Below, one piece after another: positions 6,766 to 14,522 of a DNA stretch of 15,281 bases. How positions within the stretch are numbered: position 1 is the stretch's first letter; each line of letters starts with the position of its first letter. Origin of the DNA: JAGPKI01 sp052034135. Its GTDB lineage: Bacteria; Caldisericota; Caldisericia; UBA6126; JAGPKI01. The DNA is taken from the NCBI GenBank assembly GCA_052034135.1, contig JBPOJC010000053.1, positions 1-15,281 of the forward strand, in the 5' to 3' direction. Below the pieces are notes generated by a model. It saw nothing but the letters and a program-made list of their open reading frames with translations, was not told the origin of the DNA and searched no databases. The translations under genes and the position numbers were made by a program.

Positions 6766-8506
6766 TATTAAGCGCCTTTAATCCTTCTAAATATTGTTGT
6801 CTATAGATATGATAGTAATAACCATTTTTCTCTAATAGTTCTGAATGGGTTCCATATTCAGAAAGTTTTCCATTTTTTATGACTCCTATATTGTTTGCCC
6901 ATGATAATGCTGCGATTCTATGAGATATAATAATACAGATCAAATCTTTTTCTTTAAGATACTCTTTTATATTTATAATTATCTTCTGTTCGGTCTCAGA
7001 ATCTACCGCGGAGAGAGGATCATCTAAGATTAAAATAGGGTTTCCTGCAATTAGAGCTCTTGCTATGGCAACTCTCTGTTTTTGGCCTCCGGAAAGAGTT
7101 ATTCCTCTTTCGCCGACAGTTGTATCGAGGCCATTCTCAAGTTTTTCTATATCTTCCCAGATGCAAGCTAACTTTGCAAATTTAATTATCTCTTCATCAC
7201 TTGCGGAAGGCTTCCCGAATGCCAAATTTTCTCTTAAAGTTGCCGAGAAGAGAAAAGATTCTTGCGAAACGTATGCAAAATTTTTCCTGTATAGGTCAAG
7301 ATCAATTGTAGTTACATCATAATCATCAAGAAATATTGTGTTAGATGGAGGCTCCCAGATCCTTAATATGAGGGAAATTAAAGTTGTTTTACCAGAGCCA
7401 GTTGGACCAGTTAAGCCTAAAATTCCTCCTCTTTTTATTTCAAGATTTATTCCTTTTAGTGCTAAATTTTCCCTCGAATTAGGATAGTAGAAGAAAAGAT
7501 CTTTAACTTTTAATGATACAACTTCCAATTTAGGATAAATTTTTATCTTTTGTAGTTGATCACTTGATTGCGTTGTTAGAATTTCTTCTATTCTTTTAAG
7601 AGAAATATTTGCTCTTTGATAAAGATTTACAATAAAGCCAAAAGCCATCATAGGCCATGAAAGAGTTTGGATATATTGAGAGAATGCAACGAGAGTTCCA
7701 AGAGTTAGGTTTCCATTTATTACCATTTTTCCACCAAATAGATATATAAGGAGCATTGAAATATTCACAAGTAACATAATGGATGGATCGAATAAACCTG
7801 TAATTTTCCCGAGAGTAATGTTTATCCTTAAATAAGCAGTGCAAACGTCATTAAATAGTTTAGAGTAAAAGTTTTCTCTGACAAATGTTCTTATAACTTT
7901 AATACCAATTAACGATTCACGAACTCGTGTTGTCATTTCCCCAAAAGTATCCTGAAGTCTACGAAAAACCTTGCGGAATTGTGGAGAAACAAATGTTGTT
8001 AATAGTATAAGACATGATAAAGGTATTATTATCAATAAAGTTAACCTTGGACTTAAAAAAATCATCATTACTATCGATGATATGCCAAGAAATATTACAT
8101 CTATTGCAGATATTAAACCCATAACAAGGAAACGCCTCAAAACACGTGTATCGTTATTAATACGAGCCATAAGATCGCCTATTTCATGGGTGTGGAAAAA
8201 TGAGTCAGGCAGAGAAAGATACTTTTTAAAGAGAGCTAAGTCAGTTTGATATTCAAAGTTTAGCGCAAGTTTCCTTATAAGTGAATTATAAATGTACCTT
8301 GCTAATACAATAAGAAAAGCAATTAGAATAAGGTAAGTTGCAGATGTATATAGGAGTTTAATGTTTTTTGCAGTCTCTATATTGTTTATTGCTGATCTAA
8401 TAATCATTGGCATTATCAGTTGACCAGCATCAACAGCAAGAAGCAGAATTATTATTACCAAATATAACTTAAAATTTTCTTTTATATATTTCCAAATTCT
8501 TTTCAT
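6749..8506 (-). CDS. Heterodimeric ABC exporter half-transporter, degenerate-Walker-B subunit (BmrC/TM287-like)
   Basis: First gene of the two-gene exporter operon; 585 residues with a six-helix membrane domain (within about 12-300) and an ATPase domain. Motifs: Walker A GPTGSGKT (367-374), Q-loop Q415, canonical signature LSGGQ (471-475), Walker B ILILDD (491-496) with aspartate D496 where the catalytic glutamate is expected, D-loop SAVD (499-502), H529. With the partner's LSLGQ and E505 this gives one non-hydrolysing site (this Walker A/B with the partner's signature) and one catalytic site (the partner's Walker A/B with this LSGGQ). The ATG at 8506 has only a weak AAAGAT-like ribosome site. 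A strong promoter lies 60-90 bases upstream. Confidence 0.92.
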   Translation of the reverse strand: MKRIWKYIKENFKLYLVIIILLLAVDAGQLIMPMIIRSAINNIETAKNIKLLYTSATYLILIAFLIVLARYIYNSLIRKLALNFEYQTDLALFKKYLSLPDSFFHTHEIGDLMARINNDTRVLRRFLVMGLISAIDVIFLGISSIVMMIFLSPRLTLLIIIPLSCLILLTTFVSPQFRKVFRRLQDTFGEMTTRVRESLIGIKVIRTFVRENFYSKLFNDVCTAYLRINITLGKITGLFDPSIMLLVNISMLLIYLFGGKMVINGNLTLGTLVAFSQYIQTLSWPMMAFGFIVNLYQRANISLKRIEEILTTQSSDQLQKIKIYPKLEVVSLKVKDLFFYYPNSRENLALKGINLEIKRGGILGLTGPTGSGKTTLISLILRIWEPPSNTIFLDDYDVTTIDLDLYRKNFAYVSQESFLFSATLRENLAFGKPSASDEEIIKFAKLACIWEDIEKLENGLDTTVGERGITLSGGQKQRVAIARALIAGNPILILDDPLSAVDSETEQKIIINIKEYLKEKDLICIIISHRIAALSWANNIGVIKNGKLSEYGTHSELLEKNGYYYHIYRQQYLEGLKALNNASQT

Positions 8507-8565
8507 ATTTTAATATTATCTTTATAATAAGTTAAAATCATATTTTATTTAAAAGCAAGAACAAG

Positions 8566-8593
8566 ATTATATTTTTACTTGATTCTTTGTCAA
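8566..8593 (-). promoter_or_regulatory. Consensus sigma70-type promoter of the ABC exporter operon
   Basis: Read on the minus strand, TTGACA (8593-8588) and TATAAT (8571-8566) are both perfect hexamers separated by 16 bases. Transcription would begin near 8559, giving a leader of roughly 50 bases before the ATG at 8506. This is the best promoter in the window. It implies that the exporter genes are expressed independently of the upstream ruvB operon on the same strand. Confidence 0.8.
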
Positions 8594-8640
8594 ATACTTA
8601 AACCGTGGCAAGTGATCAAGATTAGCATATTAAATGAAGT

Positions 8641-9243
8641 CTATTGAAAGTAGTCAGGTGGGTTTAACTTTGGCTTTTGTGCTGTTATAGCAATGGACTT
8701 AAAGTCGCCATCTATTACTTTCTTTATGAAGAATCTCTTTGAAAAACCTACTTTTTCAAGAAGACCTATCATTTCCCCCATTTCTGCTTCATATAATAGC
8801 TTTTTTAAAAAGAGGTCATTTTTACTATTTTCTTCCATTATAATCATTAGCTTTCCATTCTCTTTAAGAAGTCTTAAATAACTTGATAAATATGCAATAG
8901 GGTCTTTTTTGAGTTGCTCTATCCCAATCAAAGCTATTAAGTGGAATTGTTCATCTTTAAGTTTTGTAATATTATCTAGATTCCATAAGAGAGGGATGAA
9001 TTTATAACCTATTTTGTATTCTTTTATGTAGTTTGATAGTTCATTAGCCGACTTTTTCTCAGATGATACTATAGCTACAAGGTTATCATCTTTTAGTTTT
9101 TGAGATATAGAAGGAATAATTGAAATATCCTTTATCCCTTGAATTGCAATTCTTTCACCCTTTGAGAATTTTACAATCTTTAGAAAGACATTATCAAGAT
9201 TTCTATGGTCTTTAGGCTTGAATTCACTTTTTGTATCTATCAT
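8641..9243 (-). CDS. Degenerate class I methyltransferase-like protein
   Basis: The 200-residue product looks like a Rossmann-type SAM methyltransferase fold with an eroded cofactor site. A strand GERIAIQGI (29-37) sits where motif I belongs but lacks the usual acidic-GxGxG pattern. It is followed by LVAIVSSE (55-62), an FHLIALIGIEQL segment (100-111), the common YLRLLKENGKLMIIMEE stretch (122-138), and a GLLEKVGFSKRFFI ending (160-173). Whether it binds SAM is doubtful; no substrate can be named. I prefer the ATG at 9243, which overlaps queH by 20 bases. A TTG at 9288 in the same frame would add 15 residues but overlap queH by 65 bases. Neither has a well-spaced ribosome site. It is the last gene of the ruvB operon. 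Confidence 0.7.
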   Translation of the reverse strand: MIDTKSEFKPKDHRNLDNVFLKIVKFSKGERIAIQGIKDISIIPSISQKLKDDNLVAIVSSEKKSANELSNYIKEYKIGYKFIPLLWNLDNITKLKDEQFHLIALIGIEQLKKDPIAYLSSYLRLLKENGKLMIIMEENSKNDLFLKKLLYEAEMGEMIGLLEKVGFSKRFFIKKVIDGDFKSIAITAQKPKLNPPDYFQ

Positions 9244-9757
9244 AATTTGAGAAAATACATCCACAGTATTTTTGTCTGTAATAAGCAAGCTCTTTTGATT
9301 TTATAACTCCTTCTCGGTAATAGGGTCTAAAATCCTTATAAATGAATTCTGAGTCTTTTACTACTTCGTCTGCAACATCTTTAATAAGTTCATGTTTTTG
9401 ATAGATACTATAAAGAAGAGTTGTTGAAATATATCTAATACCCATCTCTTTGGCTATATTATTTGTCTTAATAAGACGCATTTTATAACAAACCTTGCAG
9501 CGATAGGGTTCAAGTGTATTATTGGTTAATATTAATTCTTTTAAAAAATCCTCCCAGTTATATTCCTCATAAATTATGTTAATTTCAAAATCAACTGAAA
9601 GCTTCTTAACACTCGTTAGCCTGTCCAGATACTCTTTGTAAGGATGAATGTTAGGGTTGTAAAATAGTCCAACAACTTCAAAATCATTCTTAAACGATAA
9701 GACTGGCATTATTCCACAGGGTGCGCAACAGATATGCAGTAACAATCTATCTTTCAA
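9224..9757 (-). CDS. queH: Epoxyqueuosine reductase QueH
   Basis: QueH (formerly DUF208) reduces epoxyqueuosine to queuosine in tRNA, replacing the cobalamin-dependent QueG. The 177-residue product has the family's cysteine pattern: CCAPC (C10, C11, C14), CKVC (C87, C90) and YCGC (C165, C167), which would carry an iron-sulfur cluster and active-site metal. Other family features are FYNPNIHPYKEYLDR (32-46) and the KSKELAYYRQKYCGC ending (153-167). The start is a TTG that overlaps the ruvB stop as TTGA; an AAGGAAA-type site lies about ten bases upstream on the minus strand. The remaining queuosine genes are not in this window. The neighbouring ruvB is a frequent partner of queuosine genes in bacteria. 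Confidence 0.93.
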   Translation of the reverse strand: MKDRLLLHICCAPCGIMPVLSFKNDFEVVGLFYNPNIHPYKEYLDRLTSVKKLSVDFEINIIYEEYNWEDFLKELILTNNTLEPYRCKVCYKMRLIKTNNIAKEMGIRYISTTLLYSIYQKHELIKDVADEVVKDSEFIYKDFRPYYREGVIKSKELAYYRQKYCGCIFSNYDRYKK

Positions 9758-10761
9758 AATAGGTTATTTCCTTCTTCCTGATAACCTTTTTCAATCAAAT
9801 ATTTAAACCCCTTAGATGTTAAGATTCTACCTTTTGGAGTTTTCTCTATGAAACCGAGGGAAAGAAGATATGGTTCAATCATTTCTTCGATCGTTGTTTT
9901 ATCTTCATTTAATATTGCTTGAATTGTTGTTAGACCGAGAGGTTTTCCATTTTTACTTCTTAAAAGAAGTAATAATTTTCTATCCTCTTCTCCTAAACCC
10001 AATTCGTCAATTCTTAAAGATTCAAATGTTTCTTTGGTTGTGCTACTATCAATTTTCCCACTTTTATACACAGAAGCATAATCTCTTGCTCTTTTTATCA
10101 AATTTATTGCAATTCTTGGAGTTCCTCTTGACCTTTTGGCAATCTCAAAGGCTTCTTTCTCGTTTATTTCTACTTCAAGAGAAGTTGCTGCGTTTAATAT
10201 GATTTTTACAAGCTCTTGGGGAGAATAAAAATTTAGAGAGAAGATATGGCCAAATCTATCCCTTAGAGGCTTCGAGAGAAGCCCGGCTTTTGTTGTAGCT
10301 CCAACAAGAGAAAACTTATTCACAGGTATTGATACTGCTTTTATATTTCTTCCTCCGCCACGTATTATATTTATTTGAAAGTCTTCCATTACACTATAAA
10401 AGGCTTCCTCTACTCTCTTATCAAGCCTATGAATTTCATCAATAAAGAGAATGTCTCCTTCATCTAAAGTTACTACAAGGGAAAATAAGTCAATAACCCT
10501 CTTTATTGAAGTTGCCGTTGTCTTTATAAGATTTGTTTTCATTTCATTTGCAATAACATTAGCTAAAGAAGTTTTTCCTAAGCCCGGAGGACCATAAAGA
10601 AGAATATGCTCCAAGCAATCTCCTCTATTCTTTGCAGCGAGCATTGCAATTTTTAAATTATCTTTTATTAGTTCTTGACCTATATACTCGTTTAAATTAG
10701 AGGGTCTTAAGGTATTATCTTCTTTTGATTCATTATTATTTTTGTTTTTCTGTTCTGACAT
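9754..10761 (-). CDS. ruvB: Holliday junction branch migration DNA helicase RuvB
   Basis: RuvB is the hexameric AAA+ motor that drives branch migration of Holliday junctions with RuvA. The 335-residue product is full length: YIGQE at 26-30, Walker A GPPGLGKT (57-64), Walker B ILFIDE followed by IHRL (104-112), sensor 1 GATTKAGLL (154-162), arginine-finger segment PLRDRFG (165-171), RSRGTPRIAINLIKRARDYA (sensor 2), and a winged-helix C-terminus ending in NNLF. The segment between Walker A and B normally reading TSGPALEKPGDLA is TATSIKRVIDLFS here (82-94), an unusual change in an otherwise well conserved protein. The gene overlaps the upstream paralogue-B gene by 26 bases and queH by four. ruvA and ruvC are not in the window. 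Confidence 0.95.
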   Translation of the reverse strand: MSEQKNKNNNESKEDNTLRPSNLNEYIGQELIKDNLKIAMLAAKNRGDCLEHILLYGPPGLGKTSLANVIANEMKTNLIKTTATSIKRVIDLFSLVVTLDEGDILFIDEIHRLDKRVEEAFYSVMEDFQINIIRGGGRNIKAVSIPVNKFSLVGATTKAGLLSKPLRDRFGHIFSLNFYSPQELVKIILNAATSLEVEINEKEAFEIAKRSRGTPRIAINLIKRARDYASVYKSGKIDSSTTKETFESLRIDELGLGEEDRKLLLLLRSKNGKPLGLTTIQAILNEDKTTIEEMIEPYLLSLGFIEKTPKGRILTSKGFKYLIEKGYQEEGNNLF

Positions 10762-12460
10762 ATTTTATATCTTTGTCTAAAGTAAATTTTTTCACTTTAA
10801 TTATTCCTTCCAGTAAAAGGAATAATTCTTTTCTTTTTCCAAGGTTTTTTATTATTTCAAATTCTTCTTCTAATACGCTTTTTGTTATTTTATTAACCTT
10901 GATTAGGTCATTGTAAGTTAGAGTTGTATAGTCTTTCCTTTCAAATTTTCCTGTATCTTTTCCGCAGTAATATATATCACCATTTGCTTTGTTGATCCAG
11001 CTGTTACCAAAGTAAGCTATTCCATTTATAAGTTTTATAGAGGCATCCTTATATGAGGGATTATCTGTTAAATCATAGAGCAAAATTAGAAAATAGACTT
11101 CATTTAAAATATGGTTTAAAGAAAAGTGAGTTTTAAAAGATTTGTTTTCAGGTACTATATAGTCATACAGCAAAAAACCATTATTTTTAGTTTTAATTCC
11201 TCTTCCCTCTTTAATATAATCAATAAGCAAATTGCCTATATGAGAACTTAAATCAAGTGCCTCTTTTATATTTAATCTTTTGTACACAAAAGCTAAAAAA
11301 ATAGCGGCATCTACAGAGAATCTCGTGTCAAAGTACTCATTACATATTTTGTATTCGCTTTTTAGCCAGTTTGATTCTGTAGCAGAATACCAGAAGCCAT
11401 ATTTATTTCTACTCTTGTAGAGCGCATAAAATGAGTTTATCGCAATATCATAAATAAATGTTTCATAGCTTGTGAAATAAAATTCAAGCAAGCTTCTTGG
11501 TGCATACATTGAGTAATCCCAATAATAAGTTTTTTTATTTTCATTTCTATATCCAGTATTGTTCTCAGTTAGGTAATAGAATCCATTCTCAAAATACCTC
11601 TTTTTTAGTGAAAAATCAGTAACTCTCATATACTTTTTGGTAACTGCAGAATTTATGTTTAGAAGACTTTTTTCAGATATTAGGTACCAATCCTCGATAT
11701 TGTTTTTCTCTTTAAAAGAAGTATTGTTTAAAATTTGCAATTCTGAACCTATCATATTTAGGCTTAATGTTATATTTGAAGGATCATCAATCCTTTCTTG
11801 TAAGCCATATCCGACATTTCTAAATTGAAAAATACAACCTTTAAATAGAGTCAGTTTTGTTTTTTCTCCTTCATTTACTTTTAGGTAGATTGACTCTCTT
11901 GGGAGATTAATGTTTTTTGATTCTTCTATATTTTCTATATTTACTAATCCATCATCACTTTTACTATAAGTAAATCTATAAGGAATTAAGTCTTTGAATT
12001 CATTAAGTTTCTCGGTGATAACTGAGAAAGTGTATTCAAAATTTTTAATCTCAATTCCATTGTTTTTAAATCTTAAGAAAACAAATAAATCTTGATTCTC
12101 AAGCAACCTATACCATGTTTCCAGAGAAAACTTTGTATTGTTTCCATCTTCTATATCTGCTGTAACTATTACTTCTGTAATGAGGTTTTCAAAGTAATTA
12201 ATTTTGTAAGAAAGTCTTTCTATTTTTAGTTTGTTTTTAAATGAAATTTTATAAGAATTAAGGCTCACTTCGTCTTTTTTATAAGAGAAGATAATATAGT
12301 TTTTACCCCATTCAATCGGATTTTTACTTATTATAGGACCTTTTTTATGGATTGTGTATGGGGCAAGGACTAATTGATAAGGAAAGAAGAATATAGCAAG
12401 AGTTGTAATTATCAATATTAGAACAATATTTCTTTTTAATAATCTATAATTTAAAAGCAT
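10736..12460 (-). CDS. Membrane-anchored protein with C5-epimerase-like toroid domain (paralogue B)
   Basis: Function unknown. This 574-residue protein has one N-terminal hydrophobic segment (about 11-29) after basic residues, so most of it should be extracytoplasmic. A beta-rich region follows to about 270, poorly similar to paralogue A. From about 290 on it aligns with paralogue A without long gaps: FIYDIAINSFYALYKS (335-350), YGFWYSA (354-360), YFDTRFSVDAAIFLA (376-390), IKTKNNGFLLYDY (422-434), FKTHFSLNHILNEVYFLILL (442-461), and a later YTTLTYNDL (511-519) matching YTKTLTYEDL in A. FDTR-xxxDA and KTHxSLNHILxE look like functional motifs. The fold is inferred as an alpha/alpha toroid. It is the first gene of the operon with ruvB, and the 26-base overlap suggests coupled translation. 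Confidence 0.82.
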   Translation of the reverse strand: MLLNYRLLKRNIVLILIITTLAIFFFPYQLVLAPYTIHKKGPIISKNPIEWGKNYIIFSYKKDEVSLNSYKISFKNKLKIERLSYKINYFENLITEVIVTADIEDGNNTKFSLETWYRLLENQDLFVFLRFKNNGIEIKNFEYTFSVITEKLNEFKDLIPYRFTYSKSDDGLVNIENIEESKNINLPRESIYLKVNEGEKTKLTLFKGCIFQFRNVGYGLQERIDDPSNITLSLNMIGSELQILNNTSFKEKNNIEDWYLISEKSLLNINSAVTKKYMRVTDFSLKKRYFENGFYYLTENNTGYRNENKKTYYWDYSMYAPRSLLEFYFTSYETFIYDIAINSFYALYKSRNKYGFWYSATESNWLKSEYKICNEYFDTRFSVDAAIFLAFVYKRLNIKEALDLSSHIGNLLIDYIKEGRGIKTKNNGFLLYDYIVPENKSFKTHFSLNHILNEVYFLILLYDLTDNPSYKDASIKLINGIAYFGNSWINKANGDIYYCGKDTGKFERKDYTTLTYNDLIKVNKITKSVLEEEFEIIKNLGKRKELFLLLEGIIKVKKFTLDKDIKYVRTEKQK

Positions 12461-12495
12461 TTTTAAAAAATTATTAAGTTTAAAACTTTATTCTC

Positions 12496-12501
12496 ATTAT
12501 A
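12496..12501 (-). promoter_or_regulatory. Probable -10 box for the paralogue B-ruvB operon
   Basis: TATAAT on the minus strand (12501-12496) lies 35 bases from the ATG at 12460, consistent with transcription starting near 12489. The position 17 bases upstream reads TATAAA and falls on the opposing TATAAT box of rel. No recognisable TTGACA is present, and the leader has no clear Shine-Dalgarno site. Confidence 0.4.
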
Positions 12502-12520
12502 CTATTTAAAAGGGAAAATT

Positions 12521-12526
12521 TATAAT
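12521..12526 (+). promoter_or_regulatory. Probable -10 box for rel
   Basis: A perfect TATAAT ends 12 bases before the rel ATG. A transcript from it would start near 12533 and carry only about six bases before the start codon, so it would be essentially leaderless. No convincing -35 is seen (TATACT at 17 bases). The upstream strip also holds the minus-strand TATAAT. Confidence 0.4.
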
Positions 12527-12538
12527 AAATAGAAAAAT

Positions 12539-14518
12539 ATGAGTAATAAAGTAGATTCATTTTATGAAAAGGAATTAAAACCACTGCTTGAGGGCTATCT
12601 TTCAAATGAAGCCATGTCAAAGGTAGATGATGCTTTTGTTTTTGCAAGAGAAGCCCATAAAGACCAATTTAGAGCCTCAGGTGAACCTTTTATTTTACAT
12701 CCCTTAAATGTAGCAAGAATTCTTGCAGAGCATCATACTTCAGCAGATATTATAATAACTGCTCTTTTACACGATGTTGTTGAAGATACAGGTGTTGGGC
12801 TAGAAGTGCTAAAAGAAAAATTTGGCGAAGATATATCTGAGTTGGTTAAACTTCTTACAGGTTTAAAAAATATAAATTTCAGTTCAGAAGAAGAAAGTCA
12901 AGCAGAAAATCTAAGAAAATTGCTTCTTGCAATGGCATCTGACGTAAGAGTAGTTTTAATTAAGATCGCTGATAGAGTTCATAATATGAGAACATTGAAT
13001 TATTTAACTCCTGATAAGCAGTTAAAAATTGCCCAAGAAACAATGGATATTTATGTTCCAATAGTTCATCGGCTTGGAATGTATGCATTTAAGTGGGAGT
13101 TAGAAGATCTCTCATTTAGGTATATTCATCCCGAGGAATATAAAAAACTTTCAAAACTTGTTGCCAAGCGAAGAAAAGATAGAGAGGAATATATAAACAA
13201 AGTAATCGATATACTTTATAAGGAATTAACAAAGAATTCTATAAAGTGTAAGATTGAAGGTAGACCAAAAAATTTGTATTCAACCTACAAGAAGATGGAA
13301 CGCAATCGCATACAGCTAAATGAAATTTATGACCTTTTCGCAGTAAGAGTACTTGTTCATAATGTTAGTGATTGTTACACAGTTTTAGGAATAATACATA
13401 ACATTTGGAGACCTGTTCCAGATAGAATTAAGGATTATATTTCTTCTCCTAAGCCAAATGGGTATCGCTCTCTTCATACGACAATCTTTGGACCCGGCGA
13501 AGAACCTGTCGAGATTCAGATAAGAACTTTTGAAATGCATGTAAATAATGAAGTCGGAATAGCTGCTCACTGGAGATATAAAGAGGGAGGCACTGGGGAC
13601 AAGGATTTTGATGAAAAGGTTAAATGGCTTAGACAGCTTATAGATTGGCATGACGAAACAAGCAGTGCAACTGATTTTGTTCAATCAGTAAAATTTGACC
13701 TTTTTAGAGATGAAATATTTGTTTTTACACCAAAAGGGAAAGTCATAGATCTTCCAGTTGGAGCTACACCAATAGATTTTGCCTATAGGATTCATACCGA
13801 CATTGGAAACTCTTGCATAGGTGCAAAAGTTAATGGAAGGATTGTTCCACTTGATTATAAACTTCAAACTGGTGATAGGGTTCAGATATTGACTTCGAAA
13901 GTTCCTCATGGTCCAGGAAAAGATTGGCTAAATATTGCCCGTTCCGCCTCTACAAGAGCGAAAATTAGAGCATGGTTTAAAAAGCTTGAGGCGAGTAAAG
14001 GAAAAACTGAAAAAGAAGAAACTCTCAAAAAGGAAACAACTCCAAAAGTACAGAAAAAACCCGTAAAATGCTCTGAGAAGGAAAAATATGTTGTCATGGT
14101 AGAAGGTTGCGAAAACCTTCCTCTTACATTTCCTAAATGCTGTAGTCCAGTTCCATATGATGAAATAATTGGCTATATATCAAGAGGTAAAGGAATTACA
14201 ATACACAGAAAGGATTGCCCTAACGCTAAGACATTAGAAAAAGATAGGATTATACCTGCCCATTGGTGCGATATTAATGATATATCATTCATTACTGGCT
14301 TATTTATAAGAGCAAAAGACCAGCCTGGTGTATTAGCTGAGGTATCAAAAGCAATTTCAGATGAAGGGATAAATGTGATTGACCTTAAAGCAAAGGTTTT
14401 ACGAAATGACGTAGCTAAGATCAGTGCGAAGGTTGAAGTAAAAAATATTATTGAATTGTCTAAATTAATGGAAAAACTCTCAAAATTATCATGTGTTCAA
14501 AAGGTAAGAAGGGTCTAA
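12539..14518 (+). CDS. rel: Bifunctional (p)ppGpp synthetase/hydrolase Rel
   Basis: This protein makes and degrades the stringent-response alarmone. The HD hydrolase domain is intact: LHP H54, HDVVEDT (78-84), ADRVHNMRT (144-152). The synthetase domain has RPKNLYSTYKKM (242-253), YDLFAVRVLV (264-273), RIKD (296-299, the RxKD form of bifunctional enzymes), PNGYRSLHT (306-314) and EIQIRT with catalytic E325. TGS covers about 391-453; a zinc-finger-like region has CC at 534-535, H556 and C560; ACT covers about 586-659. At 659 residues it is shorter than the usual 720-750. Residues 484-516 between TGS and zinc finger are a lysine-, glutamate- and threonine-rich linker in place of most of the helical domain. 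dtd follows after four bases. No ribosome binding site precedes the ATG. Confidence 0.95.
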   Translation: MSNKVDSFYEKELKPLLEGYLSNEAMSKVDDAFVFAREAHKDQFRASGEPFILHPLNVARILAEHHTSADIIITALLHDVVEDTGVGLEVLKEKFGEDISELVKLLTGLKNINFSSEEESQAENLRKLLLAMASDVRVVLIKIADRVHNMRTLNYLTPDKQLKIAQETMDIYVPIVHRLGMYAFKWELEDLSFRYIHPEEYKKLSKLVAKRRKDREEYINKVIDILYKELTKNSIKCKIEGRPKNLYSTYKKMERNRIQLNEIYDLFAVRVLVHNVSDCYTVLGIIHNIWRPVPDRIKDYISSPKPNGYRSLHTTIFGPGEEPVEIQIRTFEMHVNNEVGIAAHWRYKEGGTGDKDFDEKVKWLRQLIDWHDETSSATDFVQSVKFDLFRDEIFVFTPKGKVIDLPVGATPIDFAYRIHTDIGNSCIGAKVNGRIVPLDYKLQTGDRVQILTSKVPHGPGKDWLNIARSASTRAKIRAWFKKLEASKGKTEKEETLKKETTPKVQKKPVKCSEKEKYVVMVEGCENLPLTFPKCCSPVPYDEIIGYISRGKGITIHRKDCPNAKTLEKDRIIPAHWCDINDISFITGLFIRAKDQPGVLAEVSKAISDEGINVIDLKAKVLRNDVAKISAKVEVKNIIELSKLMEKLSKLSCVQKVRRV

Positions 14519-14522
14519 ATTT

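Noticed and set aside
8507..8640. Small RNA or terminator between the methyltransferase-like gene and the ABC operon
   Set aside because: Apart from the promoter, no stable stem followed by a T-run was found.
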